DNA of 62,000 bases from Phoronis australis (Eukaryota > Phoronida > Phoronidae). Location of the stretch: contig NMRA01000403.1 in the NCBI GenBank assembly GCA_002633005.1, positions 272,309 to 334,308 of the forward strand, in the 5' to 3' direction. Positions 23,001-45,438 of the stretch are shown here, one piece after another; the first letter of the stretch is position 1; the number at the start of each line of letters is the position of its first letter. The notes beneath the pieces were generated by a model. It was not told the DNA's origin. It did not search any database and worked only from the letters and a program-made list of their open reading frames with translations. The position numbers and the translations under genes were made by a program.

Positions 23001-24836
23001 CTTCAGTCAAAAGGAGCTCATCATAAAGATAAGGTGAAAGAAAGGGATCACACATATGAGTTATGAATGACACAAATACGCACACAGTTTATGGAACCTT
23101 AAACGTTAGCATTATCACTGATTAAATTAGCCTGGCAAAGATGGGAACGTGTCACACGGCGGAGGTTACCGAGAACACATCCATTTGAAGAACTAGATGG
23201 AAAAGTTATAAATCCTTTGGAACCCTCTGCAAAATTATTGTCCCGACGTTGTAGTGCCGCCTTGTTCCTGCTGCTATTAAAGTCTTTAAGACGTCAGCGT
23301 GATGTGTATCTCGTCGTTTCAAATCGCAAATTACTGTAAGAGGAACATATAGCATGTACATTAGATTAAGTGTACTGTAACTTATTTCATCTTTTGGTGA
23401 GTTTTCTTTAGTCTACAGAATTTCTTGGCATTGAACTTGAACGCTTTGCCTGGCTCAGTATTTAGCTCATTAACGTCGCACCCGAACTCAGGGTTGATGC
23501 CATTCCCAGCACAATCTTTACATTTCAAGTTCCGTTTCTCCATAGTACCCTGTAGAAAATAATGGAAGAACTGGGTTGACCTTCGAAGATATCGCGGCTG
23601 CCAATCAATAGATGGCGCTGGCTAACGTTTTAGATACGAGACTGCTGTCAACAGTCAGTCAATCTACCTGAATAAACTAAGCTAACTCTAAAGTGCCTTT
23701 GATTGACTTTACAAACAACCACTCACAGATCGAAGATAAACGACGATCGATCACCATGCCGGAAATCCTTCTACTACTGCAATGGGCGGAGTGTTACATT
23801 AATTTTCGGGGAAATTGAAATCATCAAAGACAGTGCTAACAAAAACAATGCAAAAGTCGCTTAATCGATCAGTGTATGAGACAGCCAATGCTAATGCTTT
23901 GCAGCAGAGCGGAAGTTTTTCTTGGTTTAAAAGACGCAAAAAATAATTTAATTGCAGATGAGTTTTTATTAGTCCCATTAACTACACGTTCTCTTAATTA
24001 TTTTCTAATTGAGGAATTAAAACCTCCAGCGTTGCGTGTCGATCTAAGTGTCACTAATGGTACTTTAGAGTGTTTTGTTATTATCGCGTTACGCTACAAT
24101 GGTCAGCGCAATGCTAATGCAACGCCATCTGATGCACTTAGCTGAAGTCACGTCCGTCAGGCGTTTTTAGGTTATGTGTTATGATACAGAATTTTGCAAA
24201 TCGGAACCAGCATTGACTAGACACTGCAAACGAAGGCCGTTTTCGCTTGAATAACATTCATTGCATGTTTGCAGCCCTGAAAACTATACTTGTGTTTTCA
24301 AAATCACTCCTCATAGTAAAAATATCACAGGCGTGGACACTGCGACACTCAGAAGTCTCCCCCGACCGCTTTCAAGACATATCCTTTTTCCGCGCGTTCT
24401 TGAACATTTTACACACTACGAAAAAGAGGTAGCCTGATGGCAGATGACTTGATGTTGGGTCACAGAGCACCCTGGTGTGACATCATATCCTGTGTTCCAC
24501 TACGGTACACTAGGACTCCAATGGCGTAAAAAGAGAAGGACGGTTCGGGTCGTTTTTCTCTGGATAATTTGAAGTTTGGGACTACGCCGGGTACGAGACA
24601 TTGACAACGATGGGGGAGTGCAAAACTGCTAACAGCCCGGGTTGTTGAAAGTGCATCGTAATGACAGGAAGGTGCGGGGCAAACTTTGACGAGGTCGAAT
24701 TTGACTCGTCTGTGTACATGGAGTCTGCTTGGTGAAAGTGAAGACTTAAAACGACCTTATCATTGGCGAAAAACGTATAACCAAGTAAACATTACCGCTT
24801 CACAATCTAGGAATGATTTACAGAAACTATCTCAAC
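20074..24836. other. No gene recognised
   Basis: Mixed AT-rich sequence without splice-bounded exons of any recognised family. The small imperfect palindrome CCATAGA...TCTATGG lies near 20654-20674. The open frames at 21070, 21552, 22513 and 23876 lack homology that I recognise and lack supporting context. Confidence 0.5.
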
Positions 24837-25006
24837 ATGCGCGCACCCAGACAAAGAAACAAAAAGTCCGAGAAAACGAGACAAAAGTCCACTAAAAAGA
24901 CATAGATTCACCGTTTTTTTTTTAGTCCTCCCGATTTTTTTGTCAGCAAAAGGTTCACATCGACAGAAATTCCAGCCCCCCGATTTCGAAGGCTGGGTGC
25001 GCGCAT
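24837..25006. mobile_element. MITE-like element with ATGCGCGCACCCAG inverted ends
   Basis: Ends ATGCGCGCACCCAG and CTGGGTGCGCGCAT are perfect 14-bp inverted repeats about 170 bases apart. The interior shares an AAAAGGT(C/T)CACATC segment and a run of C with the related unit at 59117-59197; a partial relative is at 49390-49562. Confidence 0.75.
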
Positions 25007-25912
25007 ACTCAGTAACTACATGTAGCAGCTATACTCAGTGACTCTCACTTGACTTGTGATCAAGTGAGTTCAGGGTGATTCGCCGATTGTTTAAAAATCT
25101 GGGTTTTTGTTAATTGTGATTGGTTTTGAATTGTTTGAAATGGAAACTAGACAAGATGTTACAAGTTTTCACATTTTTTTAATTTCGTCTAAATGCACAT
25201 TGGGGTCATTAGCATTTCATTGTCAGTGTTTCACTTTTCTGGGGACACACACTGATTATTAAAATTCCCGTGGTTGATTGAAAGACACGTGTTTACAGTC
25301 GTTTTAAACACAACAATCTGGTCCAACAACTTTAAGAGACTTGTTCTAATAAAACTTTGGTCTGGGATCTGTGACATAGATTTACATGAAAAGCAGATAT
25401 ATGGTATTACGTTCCACACAAATTTTCAGAATTAAATTTCACATGAGCAAAAAAACAAAGGCTCTAAAAAATACAAATAACAACTAGTTATAAATTATTT
25501 GTAGATTGCGGCATGGTAATAGTTATATTGCTTAACCTCTTTCAGTGACGGTGAAGCGGAAGTGTAAGATCAAATCTCGTCTGCGTTAAGTCGTTTTCTT
25601 GAAACGGACCTCGATCTGGAGTTGGGACTCTGCCGTACAAACTGATAGAAAAGTCTTCGAATTTGTGAATGCGTTGGTTCATTAATTCAAAATGGCTGGC
25701 CTGTTACTCTGCTTTTATTTGAACACCTAATAACAAAAGTAATATAGTTATATTGGTGTCTCTGGCAGGGAACTGTTAGTTCCCAAAGTATCACAAACGG
25801 ACCATTTCCCAACTTTGACATAAGTACTGACGTTTATCTCTTGGAAAATATGGTTCTTGCTCTTACGGTCGCGCTCATTCGACACGTACATCGTCATTTT
25901 CTCGTGTACGAC

Positions 25913-27566
25913 CAGTGGCGGATCTAGGATATCACATGGGGGGGCAACATTTTGTCTGTAAACATATGCTCAAAGCACGAGAGTAGATGTGCATAGCACC
26001 GAACAGGGGGAGGTGGGGAGGGGGAAATTTTTCTTGTTTCTTCCTCTAAAAATCAAGCATTTTCCTTGATTCCCGAAGTACGGTCGTGAGTCCCCTAAAG
26101 TCGTGAACGATCTTATTTCCTCTTCTGCGCGGTCCCGCGACATCTAGCGTTGAGTTGAAGTTTCCAGCGTATGTCTGCTTACGAACGTCAAACGAATACT
26201 GGGACATGTTGATATTCGCAATTATGATAATAAACAGTGAGTGAGTGGCTTCTATTTTCAAATGTATCTTAAAAACAGCATATTTCACAAATCCACTTTT
26301 TTTGCGCATGTTCAGAATAAATTTTCGAAAATATACATCGTTCAGATTTGCTCAAACACGCTCTCCAGGGGTAGCTTGAACAAAGTATCAAAATGTCCCA
26401 TGGTAAACAAGTTTTGTAAAGCCAAAGCCATGAAATACAGATAATTGAAGCTGAGTTCTTAACGTTTTACTTAAACATACTCTTTGAAAACCTCTGTGCA
26501 CATCGGAATTGGGTGCAAAACATATAACAATTTATTTCAATTGAAACTGAATTAAAAAACAATACAATGCGTTTTTATGTCGTCTAGAGTAACTGTAAGC
26601 ACTGTAGTTGATTTGTGTGGCCTTACTTCGTGCATTTTGTGCTAAACGAAACGGTCACGACTTTAGGGCCTCATTCAAAATGGCCGGTGATATGAGCGGC
26701 CCTTTCAAAACTCTGCATACGGAGACAAACACGGGTTAAGACTGGAAAACACGTATATTTGTGAAGGCTGATACATGTCCATGACATCACAAGAGCAGTT
26801 GCTAACGGACATTAAGTAGTATGACAATCAGCTGCTTTTCATGCTTATATTCACGACTTTAGGTCACCGGAGTCTATTATCTAAGAAAAAAGGCAAAAAA
26901 AAACCACCTGGTGGACAGAGCGCGCGTGTTTTACCACTGCACCACCTACTTGTTTGTTGTCCATAGCGTTTGCGCGCGAAGCCTTCTTTTTTGATGCTTA
27001 TTACACGTTTTATATCTTGTGTAATCAATTCGTAACAAATTTGTTGTATTTAAAATAGTCTTCAATTGCCCGAAAGACCAAATCCGTTTTTTGTCTTGGC
27101 AATAATGACGTGTTGCTTTGGAAATCGTCTTAAGTTAAGGTTTGACGAAGAGAGAATTATGAGTTTCTGAGTGATTCACTAAGACTTCGATTAAAATTGA
27201 CATCTTACCAGCAGCTTCTGTTTTCCATCATCACTCATATTCCATTTTCTTTAAAAAATGAAGTAATTTTCTTCAATGCACAGTGAAGCAGACGACGGAA
27301 ACGGAATCGTAGTGCCCAGCGCCACTGCCGGTCGCCTGGGATATCGCGGGAGAGCCTATACTTAGCCATAGTTACGATTGCGCCGTGTTCCGATTTTGGC
27401 ACTGGATATTGTATTTGACCCCCCCCCGCCGTATAATTTTAATTACCGGTGTTAATTAATGAACTAAACATTTTTCTAAGCTGTTGCTGTTTTACTTTTT
27501 TGAGGCAGCCAAGGTGGGGGTGGGGAGGGGCGGCCTTCCTGCCCCCCGCCCCTAAATCCGCCTATG
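25913..27566. mobile_element. 1.65 kb CAGTGGCGGAT-family element with 5-bp target duplication
   Basis: Left end CAGTGGCGGATCTAGGATAT, right end CCCCTAAATCCGCCTATG, bounded by the direct repeat ACGAC (25908-25912 and 27567-27571). The interior contains a tRNA-like A-box stretch (minus strand around 26925-26950) and G/C homopolymer runs near both ends. No intact transposase frame is visible, so it is non-autonomous or decayed. It is interrupted by another element at about 26078-26868. Confidence 0.75.
26078..26868. mobile_element. Second element nested inside the 25.9-27.6 kb element
   Basis: The related copy at 19.2-20.07 kb is continuous across this point, so these roughly 790 bases are an insertion. 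Perfect 14-bp inverted repeats CCTAAAGTCGTGAA lie near its ends (26094-26107 and 26850-26863), and a third, internal copy GTCACGACTTTAGG is near 26655. Host sequence on the two sides reads GAAGTA and GAGTCTA, so a short target duplication is likely. Confidence 0.65.
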
Positions 27567-27571
27567 ACGAC

Positions 27572-28590
27572 AGCTTAGTGCACGTACACGCATGCATTTG
27601 ACAACCTCACACGGAAATGGACCAAGTTTTACCGAACGAGCATGCTTACGGCAAAGATATACTATACAATAACCATAAAATCTTTGCTTACGGTACGAAC
27701 TGTTTCAATTGAATTAGAAATGAAGTTTGACTCTTCAAACTGACAGGCGTATCTGTGTGATGCAGCGTTCCTTTTGTACTCCCCCTGCCACTCTAAAACC
27801 GTGTGACGTATTTTCTCCAAGCGTCATAAGTACCGTCGCGGAGGGCCACATTCCTTGACTGTTGTGTGTACACATTGGCTCAACTAGATATGTTCTTTAT
27901 AAGCTCCGCGAGAGGGCGAAGTTACTGAGTTTGTTTGACATCGATGATTTCCAAGGTTGTAATGAGGATTAAACCACGGTGCATTCCGTAAAGCTAAACC
28001 GGCCTCCCGTTCATTAACGCTAGGACCTCGTTAAAGAGCAAGACTTCGCGAGATTACGTGAGATATTGCCGTGCATTTTAAATGAGAGCACGTGACTTTG
28101 ACTAGGTTTTAGCTAGGTCCTAGTGTAGGTCCTAGCGTCTACTGAACGCACGCCCGGTTTCTTGTGAGTCTGGCAAATTCGATACATGTATACAATCACG
28201 TCATCTCCGCCACTCGCGAGTATGTAGACGTTAAAGGACGAGCACCTGGAACGGGTGAAAAACGCGAGGTCTCTCAAACCTTCGCGAGACATCTTCGCGC
28301 TTTACAAATTTACAAATGGATTGGGTGACACTCACTTTCCTCGTGGGTGTCATAGATGAGAGCCTAGCCCTACATGTAGCTGGGGTAGGTATGTTCCTAA
28401 CTTAGACTCAAGAAATTCAAGGCCTAGAAAAAAGAAAATTTCGCGCCTGGATAGGCCTAGTGGTCCATAATTGCAAGCAAAGAACGTTTACCTTTTCTCG
28501 TAAATGTCTTGTATCTACTGAGCGCATTCCGGGTTTCTAAATGTTGTCGTCTTGAGCTCAGTCAGGTACTGACTAGGTATAAACAAGTAC
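27572..28590. other. No gene recognised; moderately GC-rich
   Basis: Contains scattered CpG and a local repetition of AGGTCCTAG around 28105-28135. No supported exon. Confidence 0.45.
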
Positions 28591-28596
28591 TTTTGA

Positions 28597-28800
28597 AAAC
28601 GCCTTGCATTACGGCGTTTTCCCGTTAATCCCAACTTGTTCGATTCTATAGCCCAACCGACAAGTTGGGAAGATCACCCCTGTAGCAAATATATTACACG
28701 TCTGATTATCTCCATTCTGGCATTTATGGTTGGAGGACCGGCTCTCTGTTGTTCGATAATTGCTCTAATCTCCGATCAGATCGTATCTAGCCTGACTGGG
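28597..28800 (+). repeat. ~200-bp dispersed repeat, copy 1
   Basis: Shares in order CCCAACTTGTTCGATTCTAT, AAGTTGGGAAG, CTCCATTCTGGCATTTA and AATTGCTCTAATCTCC with the reverse complement of 58936-59100 inside a CFAP77 intron. It contains a CCCAACTTG/CAAGTTGGG inverted pair. Confidence 0.75.
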
Positions 28801-28886
28801 CTGTGCTGCTAAAAATGAAAGTTAAGGTATAATATATTTCAACATAAATCAATTGCGTTTCTGAACTCTTTGTCAAATGCTTTTAG

Positions 28887-29109
28887 TTTTTGAATCATCA
28901 AAATCGCCCAACTACACTGTACAACAGAAGTTAAGACAATCCATTCTGCCAAGTTTCGGTAACCCTTTGAAGCCCTGGGAGATAATTGACCTGCTTATTG
29001 TCATACGGGACTGTGTTGGGAAGTTAACAAACTTGAAGGAGCCAGATGTTATCGCATGTTCAGGACCCCTCACGTCTGGAAAAGTTGCTGAACGACAGAA
29101 CGCCGTCAT
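28887..29109 (+). CDS. Unrecognised candidate exon
   Basis: A 223-base open stretch bounded by acceptor CTTTTAG and donor GTGAGT, encoding about 73 residues including LRQSILPSFGNPLKPWEIID and GPLTSGKVAERQNAV. Composition is protein-like (balanced, no low complexity) and I recognise no family. It lies 0.5 kb from the 3' end of Barhl on the opposite strand. In human, DDX31 is convergent with BARHL1, but I see no DEAD-box helicase similarity here. It may equally be chance. Confidence 0.25.
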
Positions 29110-29203
29110 GTGAGTTTCTCAGTACACCCATGTCTAGTACTTTAAGTCCGAGCAGATATATTGCATGAGAAACATAAAAGGTTATCATCATACTATTGCA
29201 CGT

Positions 29204-29209
29204 TTTATT
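29204..29209 (-). terminator. Candidate poly(A) signal of Barhl
   Basis: AATAAA on the minus strand, about 450 bases past the Barhl stop codon and the first such hexamer downstream that I noticed. Confidence 0.4.
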
Positions 29210-29657
29210 TGCCATTATTTACAATTCCTCAATAGATGCACAGCGGTTCCATTAAATAATTTACTTAATTTACTTAAAGTTGCTGTGTTGTCAGCCTACT
29301 TACAAATCGACTGATGTATCCAGCACGTGGACACATCTGGTGGGAAGATGAAAATGTGAACACAAACCAGGCGTGACTGTGCATTCAATACAGGCAATAG
29401 CTTCTATGCCAGGAAACTTAATGCCTACACTTTCCCACGGAATGTGGTTGATTATAGCCTTTGCGCCAGAGACAGATGTTAACAATTTTCACATAGAGGG
29501 CGCAGTGATCGAGAGGTTTTTTCTCGGTGGGTTTATCGGAGTTGCATCGTAAGATACAAGTATCAAAATGCCACTACGGGGTTGCCGTGAAAACTTGTTG
29601 TCCACAACGTTATCACATTTAAACTGCGTTTAAACAAAACCGTTGTTATTCGTACGT

Positions 29658-39238
<9,581 letters not shown>

Positions 39239-39267
39239 GATAACCGATGAGAAGGTATCAACTGCCT

Positions 39268-40908
39268 CTGTAACACACAGTATTTAAAGACAGTGGTTTC
39301 TCCAATTGCCATTTGAGAGACAACTGACATTTTTCTATGATATAAAACTGTATACGTGCTAACAAAGCACTCATGCATTCTAGATATGTGTAATTAACGT
39401 TCGGCTTCAACAGATAACCGGCAAAGATGTCGCCTTGGAACATGTTTATGGAAAGAATTTAGAAAAAGAAATGCATCTACCAAGTCTTTTCACATTTTCA
39501 ATGTTTTTTACAGTAAACCGTGCTACAAAACACAGCAAAACAATATACTTCCTTACTGCTTTTAACTGCGTTGTTTATATGTCTTTCACCCAGCAACCTC
39601 ACCAAATGTGTATTCAAATCAAACCTCAGTCATTGGTTAAAGAGTACATGTACACTGTATACTAGGCACCATCCGTCACGCATCGCTGGATTACTAATCG
39701 TACGGCAAAGACATATATTGTAGTTCGTAGACTCTTGAATTGATTGCCGTTTGAAAATTATTTCCAAGTTTGCTATAAAGTTTCATTTCTGTTAAACAAC
39801 AGTCCTAGACTTCCAAAAAAGATTTTGAAATCAAATTGACCCCAAGGGGACCATCATCATTGAAAAACACGTATCAAAGTAAAATACAATGCCCCTGAAT
39901 TGATGCCGTGCAATACGTCTCAAATGATTACCGATCAATTGTGTTTATAATTTTCCATTTATTAGAAGTATACAAATTAGTTTCGTATCTATCTGCGGTA
40001 CTGGCCATTACGTTGGGTAATAGGGCTGCTATCGCTTTGAATTAAATTGACGCTTAGCGATTCGAGGAAGTAATCGTAAGGCGGGGCGCAGCAATTACGT
40101 GTAAAATTGCCTTCGCTGATTTGAGACATTATCGTTGCTATTTCTGGTAAGAAGAAATATTTATTGCAAATTTTCTTCTATCGGAAGTAGTGCATAATGA
40201 ATCGGCTACCGTTTAGGAAGAGTTGGCTCAATCATACGGGTTCCTGCAAAAACGCTGAGTGTGCAGAGTAAAAAATGTTTTGGTACTTAAATGAGTTATC
40301 GGAGACGCAAATATAGTTTACTATAAATGGATTGTTTTGATCGTGAAAAGTTAAAGTAAAATGGACGCCGACTGTATCATTGTCACTAAAACCTATGAAA
40401 TTGTGTTTTCAGACATATTCTTACAGGTTTGACCCCGGCTTATCATATCATTAGATCATCAAATATAGCAAAATTAATTTTCAATATAACAGAATTTCAT
40501 GTAAATGCATTCATTTGTTTTTTAATAATCTATTCGGTTTTAAAATAGTTGCAAAATCTCAAGTTAATAGCTGACGTCATTACAATATAAATTCACTCCC
40601 ATGTTGTAGTGAGTATATTGTAACTAAGTTCTCAGGTCTAGTAAATTTAGAATGAGATCATTTTCTCGTATTTTAATGCTTCAATGTTAAAACATGTCAA
40701 TCATCAAAACGTGATGTCTTCTTAAAACAGGAAAAAAATAGATGGGAGATATTTACCTGTTCCCGTCAGACAAATCTCAGCGTTTAAATTATGGTACCAA
40801 ACTTTCCGCTTAACGTTTCAAACACAATGACATTTCTCAAGGCTTAATCGTGAGTCAGTTGCCTTTATAAGAAAAATATTCACTTGTATAAATACAAAAT
40901 TCTCTTAC
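39268..40908 (-). other. Barhl 5'UTR intron
   Basis: Inferred intron between the predicted untranslated first exon and the first coding exon. AT-rich and without a recognised repeat. No other ATG-bearing exon with a FIL motif was found in it. Confidence 0.4.
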
Positions 40909-40935
40909 CTCTATGGCTTTTCAATCGACTGTGAT
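40909..40935 (-). other. Barhl: Predicted untranslated first exon of Barhl
   Basis: Starts about 27-30 bases downstream of a TATA box and ends AGCCATAGAG at a strong donor (GTAAGAG). Spliced to 39267, it contributes no ATG, so the coding start at 39238 becomes the first ATG of the message. The transcription start is inferred from TATA distance only. Confidence 0.4.
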
Positions 40936-40939
40936 CTGT

Positions 40940-41085
40940 GTTTCTTGCCGACAAGCAGCGTTTATAAGCAGCAAACTATTCATGGCATCACGCCCCAGTA
41001 AAAACCCGTGCGAGTGGAACATTAATCGTTTATTTAACAAGCTGCCTGATTGGATGGCTGCCACAATTAAGCTCCGCCCCCATAG
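40940..41085 (-). promoter_or_regulatory. Barhl: Core promoter of Barhl (TATA, CCAAT, GC box)
   Basis: On the minus strand: GC box GGGGCGGAGC (around 41073-41081), CCAAT in the context CATCCAATCAGG (41049-41053), an AT-rich homeodomain-like stretch AAATAAACGATTAATG, and TATAAA (40961-40966). The order and spacing (CCAAT about 85 bases upstream of TATA) are those of a classical focused promoter. It stands 1.7 kb upstream of the start codon. Confidence 0.5.
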
Positions 41086-44000
41086 AATATCTCCAATTCT
41101 AGCGTATTGTTGAATTAATTGCTTACTCATGTTAATTTCATAAAGTCTTGTGTACGGAGCCTAGAAGATAATAAAATCGGTCTGGAAAATTACTGATTCC
41201 GCGGTTTACGGTAAAGTTCACAACATTCCGAACATTGCAAATCGTTGTTTATTTGCTTAAAATCGAAAATTGACGGCAAAAAGCATTGCAAACTGACTCA
41301 CTGATCAACTATAACTAGACAGGTAAAAAGGTTAAAAACACTTACCGGAATAACAAATTCTCGCGACAGGGATTTATTCTAGGGTAGAAACCGGAAGTTG
41401 TATATTATTTCTCGATAAACTACATGTTGTGAAGTAGATTCCTATTTTATGGTCGTGAGTTGGTTTCTTTGGCGAAACGATGTCCCATTATTTTGATTTG
41501 AATGCGATAGTCACTCCTAACACGTGCCTGTTGAAACTGGGTTAATATTGACGCGGTATAAAACAACCAGTTATATTCATTGTATTAGAATTTTACTTTT
41601 CAAGACTGTATTTGTTGTAATTTATAGCTTCTGAACAAAAGCAAAGAACGTTGGGCAACTTTTTTTCTGTTCTGTGATCATGTGCTCGTGAAAAGTAATA
41701 GGGCCGTGCGCGCTCGCGTGACCTTCCTCAAGCACCACCTCGAACGATGTCATTAGCTATTTACAAGTAATTACGCGCAAACAAAGGCATGATCTGCTAT
41801 TCTAAAACAGTGAGAAACCCAGCAGACGAAACCGTCCTTCGATTATGAATAAATGAGTTCTGGTGAGGTAAAATTGTTCTATGCACAATAATTACTATCA
41901 TTCGCTTGTTAATTGTTCATGTGTTAAGTGTGGGTACAACTGGAATGGTTTTTGGCACTAAACACGGAGAAGTTTTCAAAATAAGAACAGTTTTCAAAAT
42001 AAGAGCGTTCATCATTTAGCGTTTTGGTCAATTTTTGTCCGTTTCCAGGTTTAGCGAGTTTCTAACCAAAACTCAGGGTTAGTCGTAACACGTAATGTAA
42101 TAGGTGTTCAAAATGCTTTCAGAAACTGTTTGAAACTGCGCCCAACAACACGGCAGTAACAACAATTACTTTTGACTTTTGGGACATCATGTGACAAGAG
42201 ACCATTCATGTTTCGTCCCGTCTCGTCTGCTTAGTCGCTGCGCTCACCGTGACATCTTTGTTGGTTTATCAATGTCCATAATGGCAGACAATAATCATTT
42301 GATTGACAAATTTGCCAAGTGAATTGAAGTCTGCGTGAAGGAGACAACACAGTACATCTTTCAGAAAACATTTAGGGAAATTAGGGGCTAACAAGCATTC
42401 AAAACCAGTACACGATTTCGGAACTTATAAAATACTGTAGTTGGAAATGACAATTAAAAAGTTTAACGTTTTTGGCTAATATGCCAGTTGTTAAAGGAAG
42501 GATTTCCATCTTCGTGTACTCACCAAAAAGTCCGACGATTTAAATGTTTTACACGTGAAGATTCGTCCCCCGCCAATCAACTGTCTGCTCACCCGAACCA
42601 GAAATCGTTTAATAAGAAATACGAAAAGAATGTTCAACATTTATGTCGACTAACGATAATTTGATCCTGTCAGACACTAATCCGTTGGTGTGTAATTCAT
42701 ACCCAAAATTTCTGACTTATCGAGCCTCTAGCTTCTATCGCCGACTGAACTGACCAAAGAAATCCAGCCAAGTGTGAAAATGACTGAAATTTGTGAACAT
42801 GGCCAAAGGTAAGGCTATCGATTGTAAGTGGGAAGAACAAAGTACCGTATATGCGCATATTTAGTTTCATGCGTCTATTTGTGAAGCTGCGCCTATATCT
42901 GCAATGAGGCGCATATGCCTGTGAGTGAAGCGCTGAAATAACACAGGATTTTTTGAATCAGTGCAAATGGAACCTGATATACACGGTACATACAGCAATA
43001 AGGTGACGTATATTCAAAATGTAACTTAGCACACGTATGAAAATTTCTACGAACGGGCAAACATGGCTACACACGTCGATACTGTGCACCAAGAGATAAG
43101 TGCCTGCGACTTTATGGAAAGCCTGAGCACATGTGTGGAATACTTTAGTAAAAAAATCTGTGAAAAAACGCTTTGCTTCGGATATAAGCGCGTAAGAATA
43201 AAGACATGTATTTGAGGTGAGGAGGTAGAGGTCTGATGTGCGGACGCAGGGCTGCCACGGTGCAAAGGGGGGGGGGGTTATGGTCGAAAGAATACCGGTC
43301 GGTAATTTGAATGAAATTGTTGTGTTGAAGATGACGACGACCCTCTTGGATCGTTGACAAGCTTCCTATTTGAAACGGTATAAAAAGATGAATTGGAGTC
43401 TTCAGGGTACGGTATAGAATTTTTATATGCTTGCATTTAGCTAGAACAGTGGAGCAGTCGCTTTCAGCTGCCAAACACTTGAGAGTTATTGCGATCATAA
43501 ACGAACGGTTCCTAATCTGTTCAACTAAGAAAGTTGTCAACATCAGGTTACGAGAAACATTTACATAATCATTTCTCACATCGACGCTCTCTTTTGTTAG
43601 AGGTGTGAAATGGTATTCAGCGTTTGCACAAATAACTCGCCAGCCGCAACGTTCTTGTGTAAATTAATTTTCGAGGACATTGCTATAACGCTCAGTGTAC
43701 CATATAGTCGCGTTGTTGTACGGCTTAAGCAAGCTTTGTACGTGGGTAGGCAACCGTTAAATAGTCGCTGAGATATTGTTACTGGACTTAAGTCTGGTGT
43801 TACGAGGAAAGTCTTGTCCACGGAGGTGTTCACATGAATTAATACAGGGATTTAGAACATTGCATGCCGAGCAGATGAAAGATATTTTGTCAGCAATTAC
43901 AAGAAAAACAAACAGCAAGAAACTTCTTTTCTTTTTTAACTGTTTATTTCCTTTGAAATTCAATTCATTAAATAATACTCGTGCCTGTGTGGAATTCCAA

Positions 44001-45270
44001 AACATTATACGCACGCTGGTTTCGTTGTACATGTAGGTATGGCTTTTGTACTAACGTACAGCTTGCTGTAACAAGGATAGCGGGCTTTCAGAGAAACTAT
44101 AAAAACGAATGTTTTTTTCTGTCCAACTTTTATGTGGCATCAGCGAAGAATGGCATTCTTTTCAGAGTATAACCTTCTACTGTTGTGCGTGATCGCGGCC
44201 GGCGCCAACGTATTTGATACAGCCTTGAGACAACGCTCTCTTACGTACCACACATCTCACTTTCTCTAGACATCACCACATTAGTGCCCGGATGTTAAAG
44301 CGGTCATGAACCTGCGTTCCGGGGGTCCATGAAACAAATTTTTGATCTAGACCGCTTACCGCTGTAAAATTTGACTCATGTTTTGCTCATTTAGATAAGA
44401 AATGACTCCTGGAAACTGGTAGTGCGGTCTCTGGTATGACCAAACTAACACACCGTGGCACATCAACTTGTAGAGCCCGATCTCAAACAGTAATCACCTT
44501 TAGACTATTTCGAAGCCCTAAAACTATCTCCAATTTGCCTTAAAAGCAATTTGTGATCAATTCCATAACCGTATGACGTCAACATCAAAAAAGGTTTTTG
44601 GGTGATAGAATGCGGAGTTAATCTTTAGCCAAATTTGTGACATAAGAGTAGAAAAATATATTTTTTATTAAATTATATTATTGAAATTTAAACGGAAAAT
44701 ACATGTACCACAAAGTCCATGCACTGTACATTCACAAATTATTCTTTCAAACTTAGGTGATTTGATCTTGACTTTGTTAGAAACTAATACTTTGTTAGTC
44801 CGTCTACGGACTTTTGTCCTGAATAAATAAATAATAACCAGTGACAGGACAACTGTATACAAATTTAAGCCTTGAAAAGCCAGTCCTTGCTTCCAATCAA
44901 TTCCAACCTGATTATTTTCTAAATTTCTGTATTTGTATCGAGGCCGATTTGTATTGGTTGTCAAAAATCTGCCATGCCAGCGATTTAGCCCAGTCAAGCG
45001 GAATCTGATCATTCAATTACAGACGGAGATCTGGGTGTTGTTTTTTGTCGCTCTTTATTCCTATATAGATCAAAACGAGGTGCAGACCCCGAGTCAAATT
45101 CTTTGAATATCGAGTTACAGGATTGCTTCATCTGTATGGAACGATCAGGTTATTTTAATATCCAATTTGTCCGCCGTATTACACATCTCCTGCACACAGA
45201 CGTATTGTATTACCTTTAACCGCTCACTTTGTACGCGTAAAGTATTGTAGAGAGCTGTTTCTTGTTGGTA
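41086..45270. other. Intergenic sequence upstream of Barhl
   Basis: No exon recognised. There is a 10-base G run near 43267 and several AT-rich homeodomain-like sites (CAAGTAATTACGCG near 41765). Open frames on both strands overlap each other and resemble no known protein. Confidence 0.5.
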
Positions 45271-45271
45271 T

Positions 45272-45438
45272 AGGAAAAGGAAATGGGGCGGGGGAGCTGG
45301 AGAGTGGAGGGGGGGCATAACGAGAAAATAGAGGGAGACGCAAAGAGGAAGGGGAGAGAAAGAGGTGAGAGAGAGGGGGATCTGGAGGGTGAGGGAGTGG
45401 TGGAGGGAGAGCCGGGGACAGAGAGGGAGTCGTAGGAG
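45272..45438 (+). repeat. Long homopurine (G/A) tract
   Basis: About 165 bases almost entirely of G and A, with several GGGG runs (GGGGCGGGGGAG, GGAGGGGGGG). Such tracts can form triplex or G-quadruplex structure. Confidence 0.8.
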
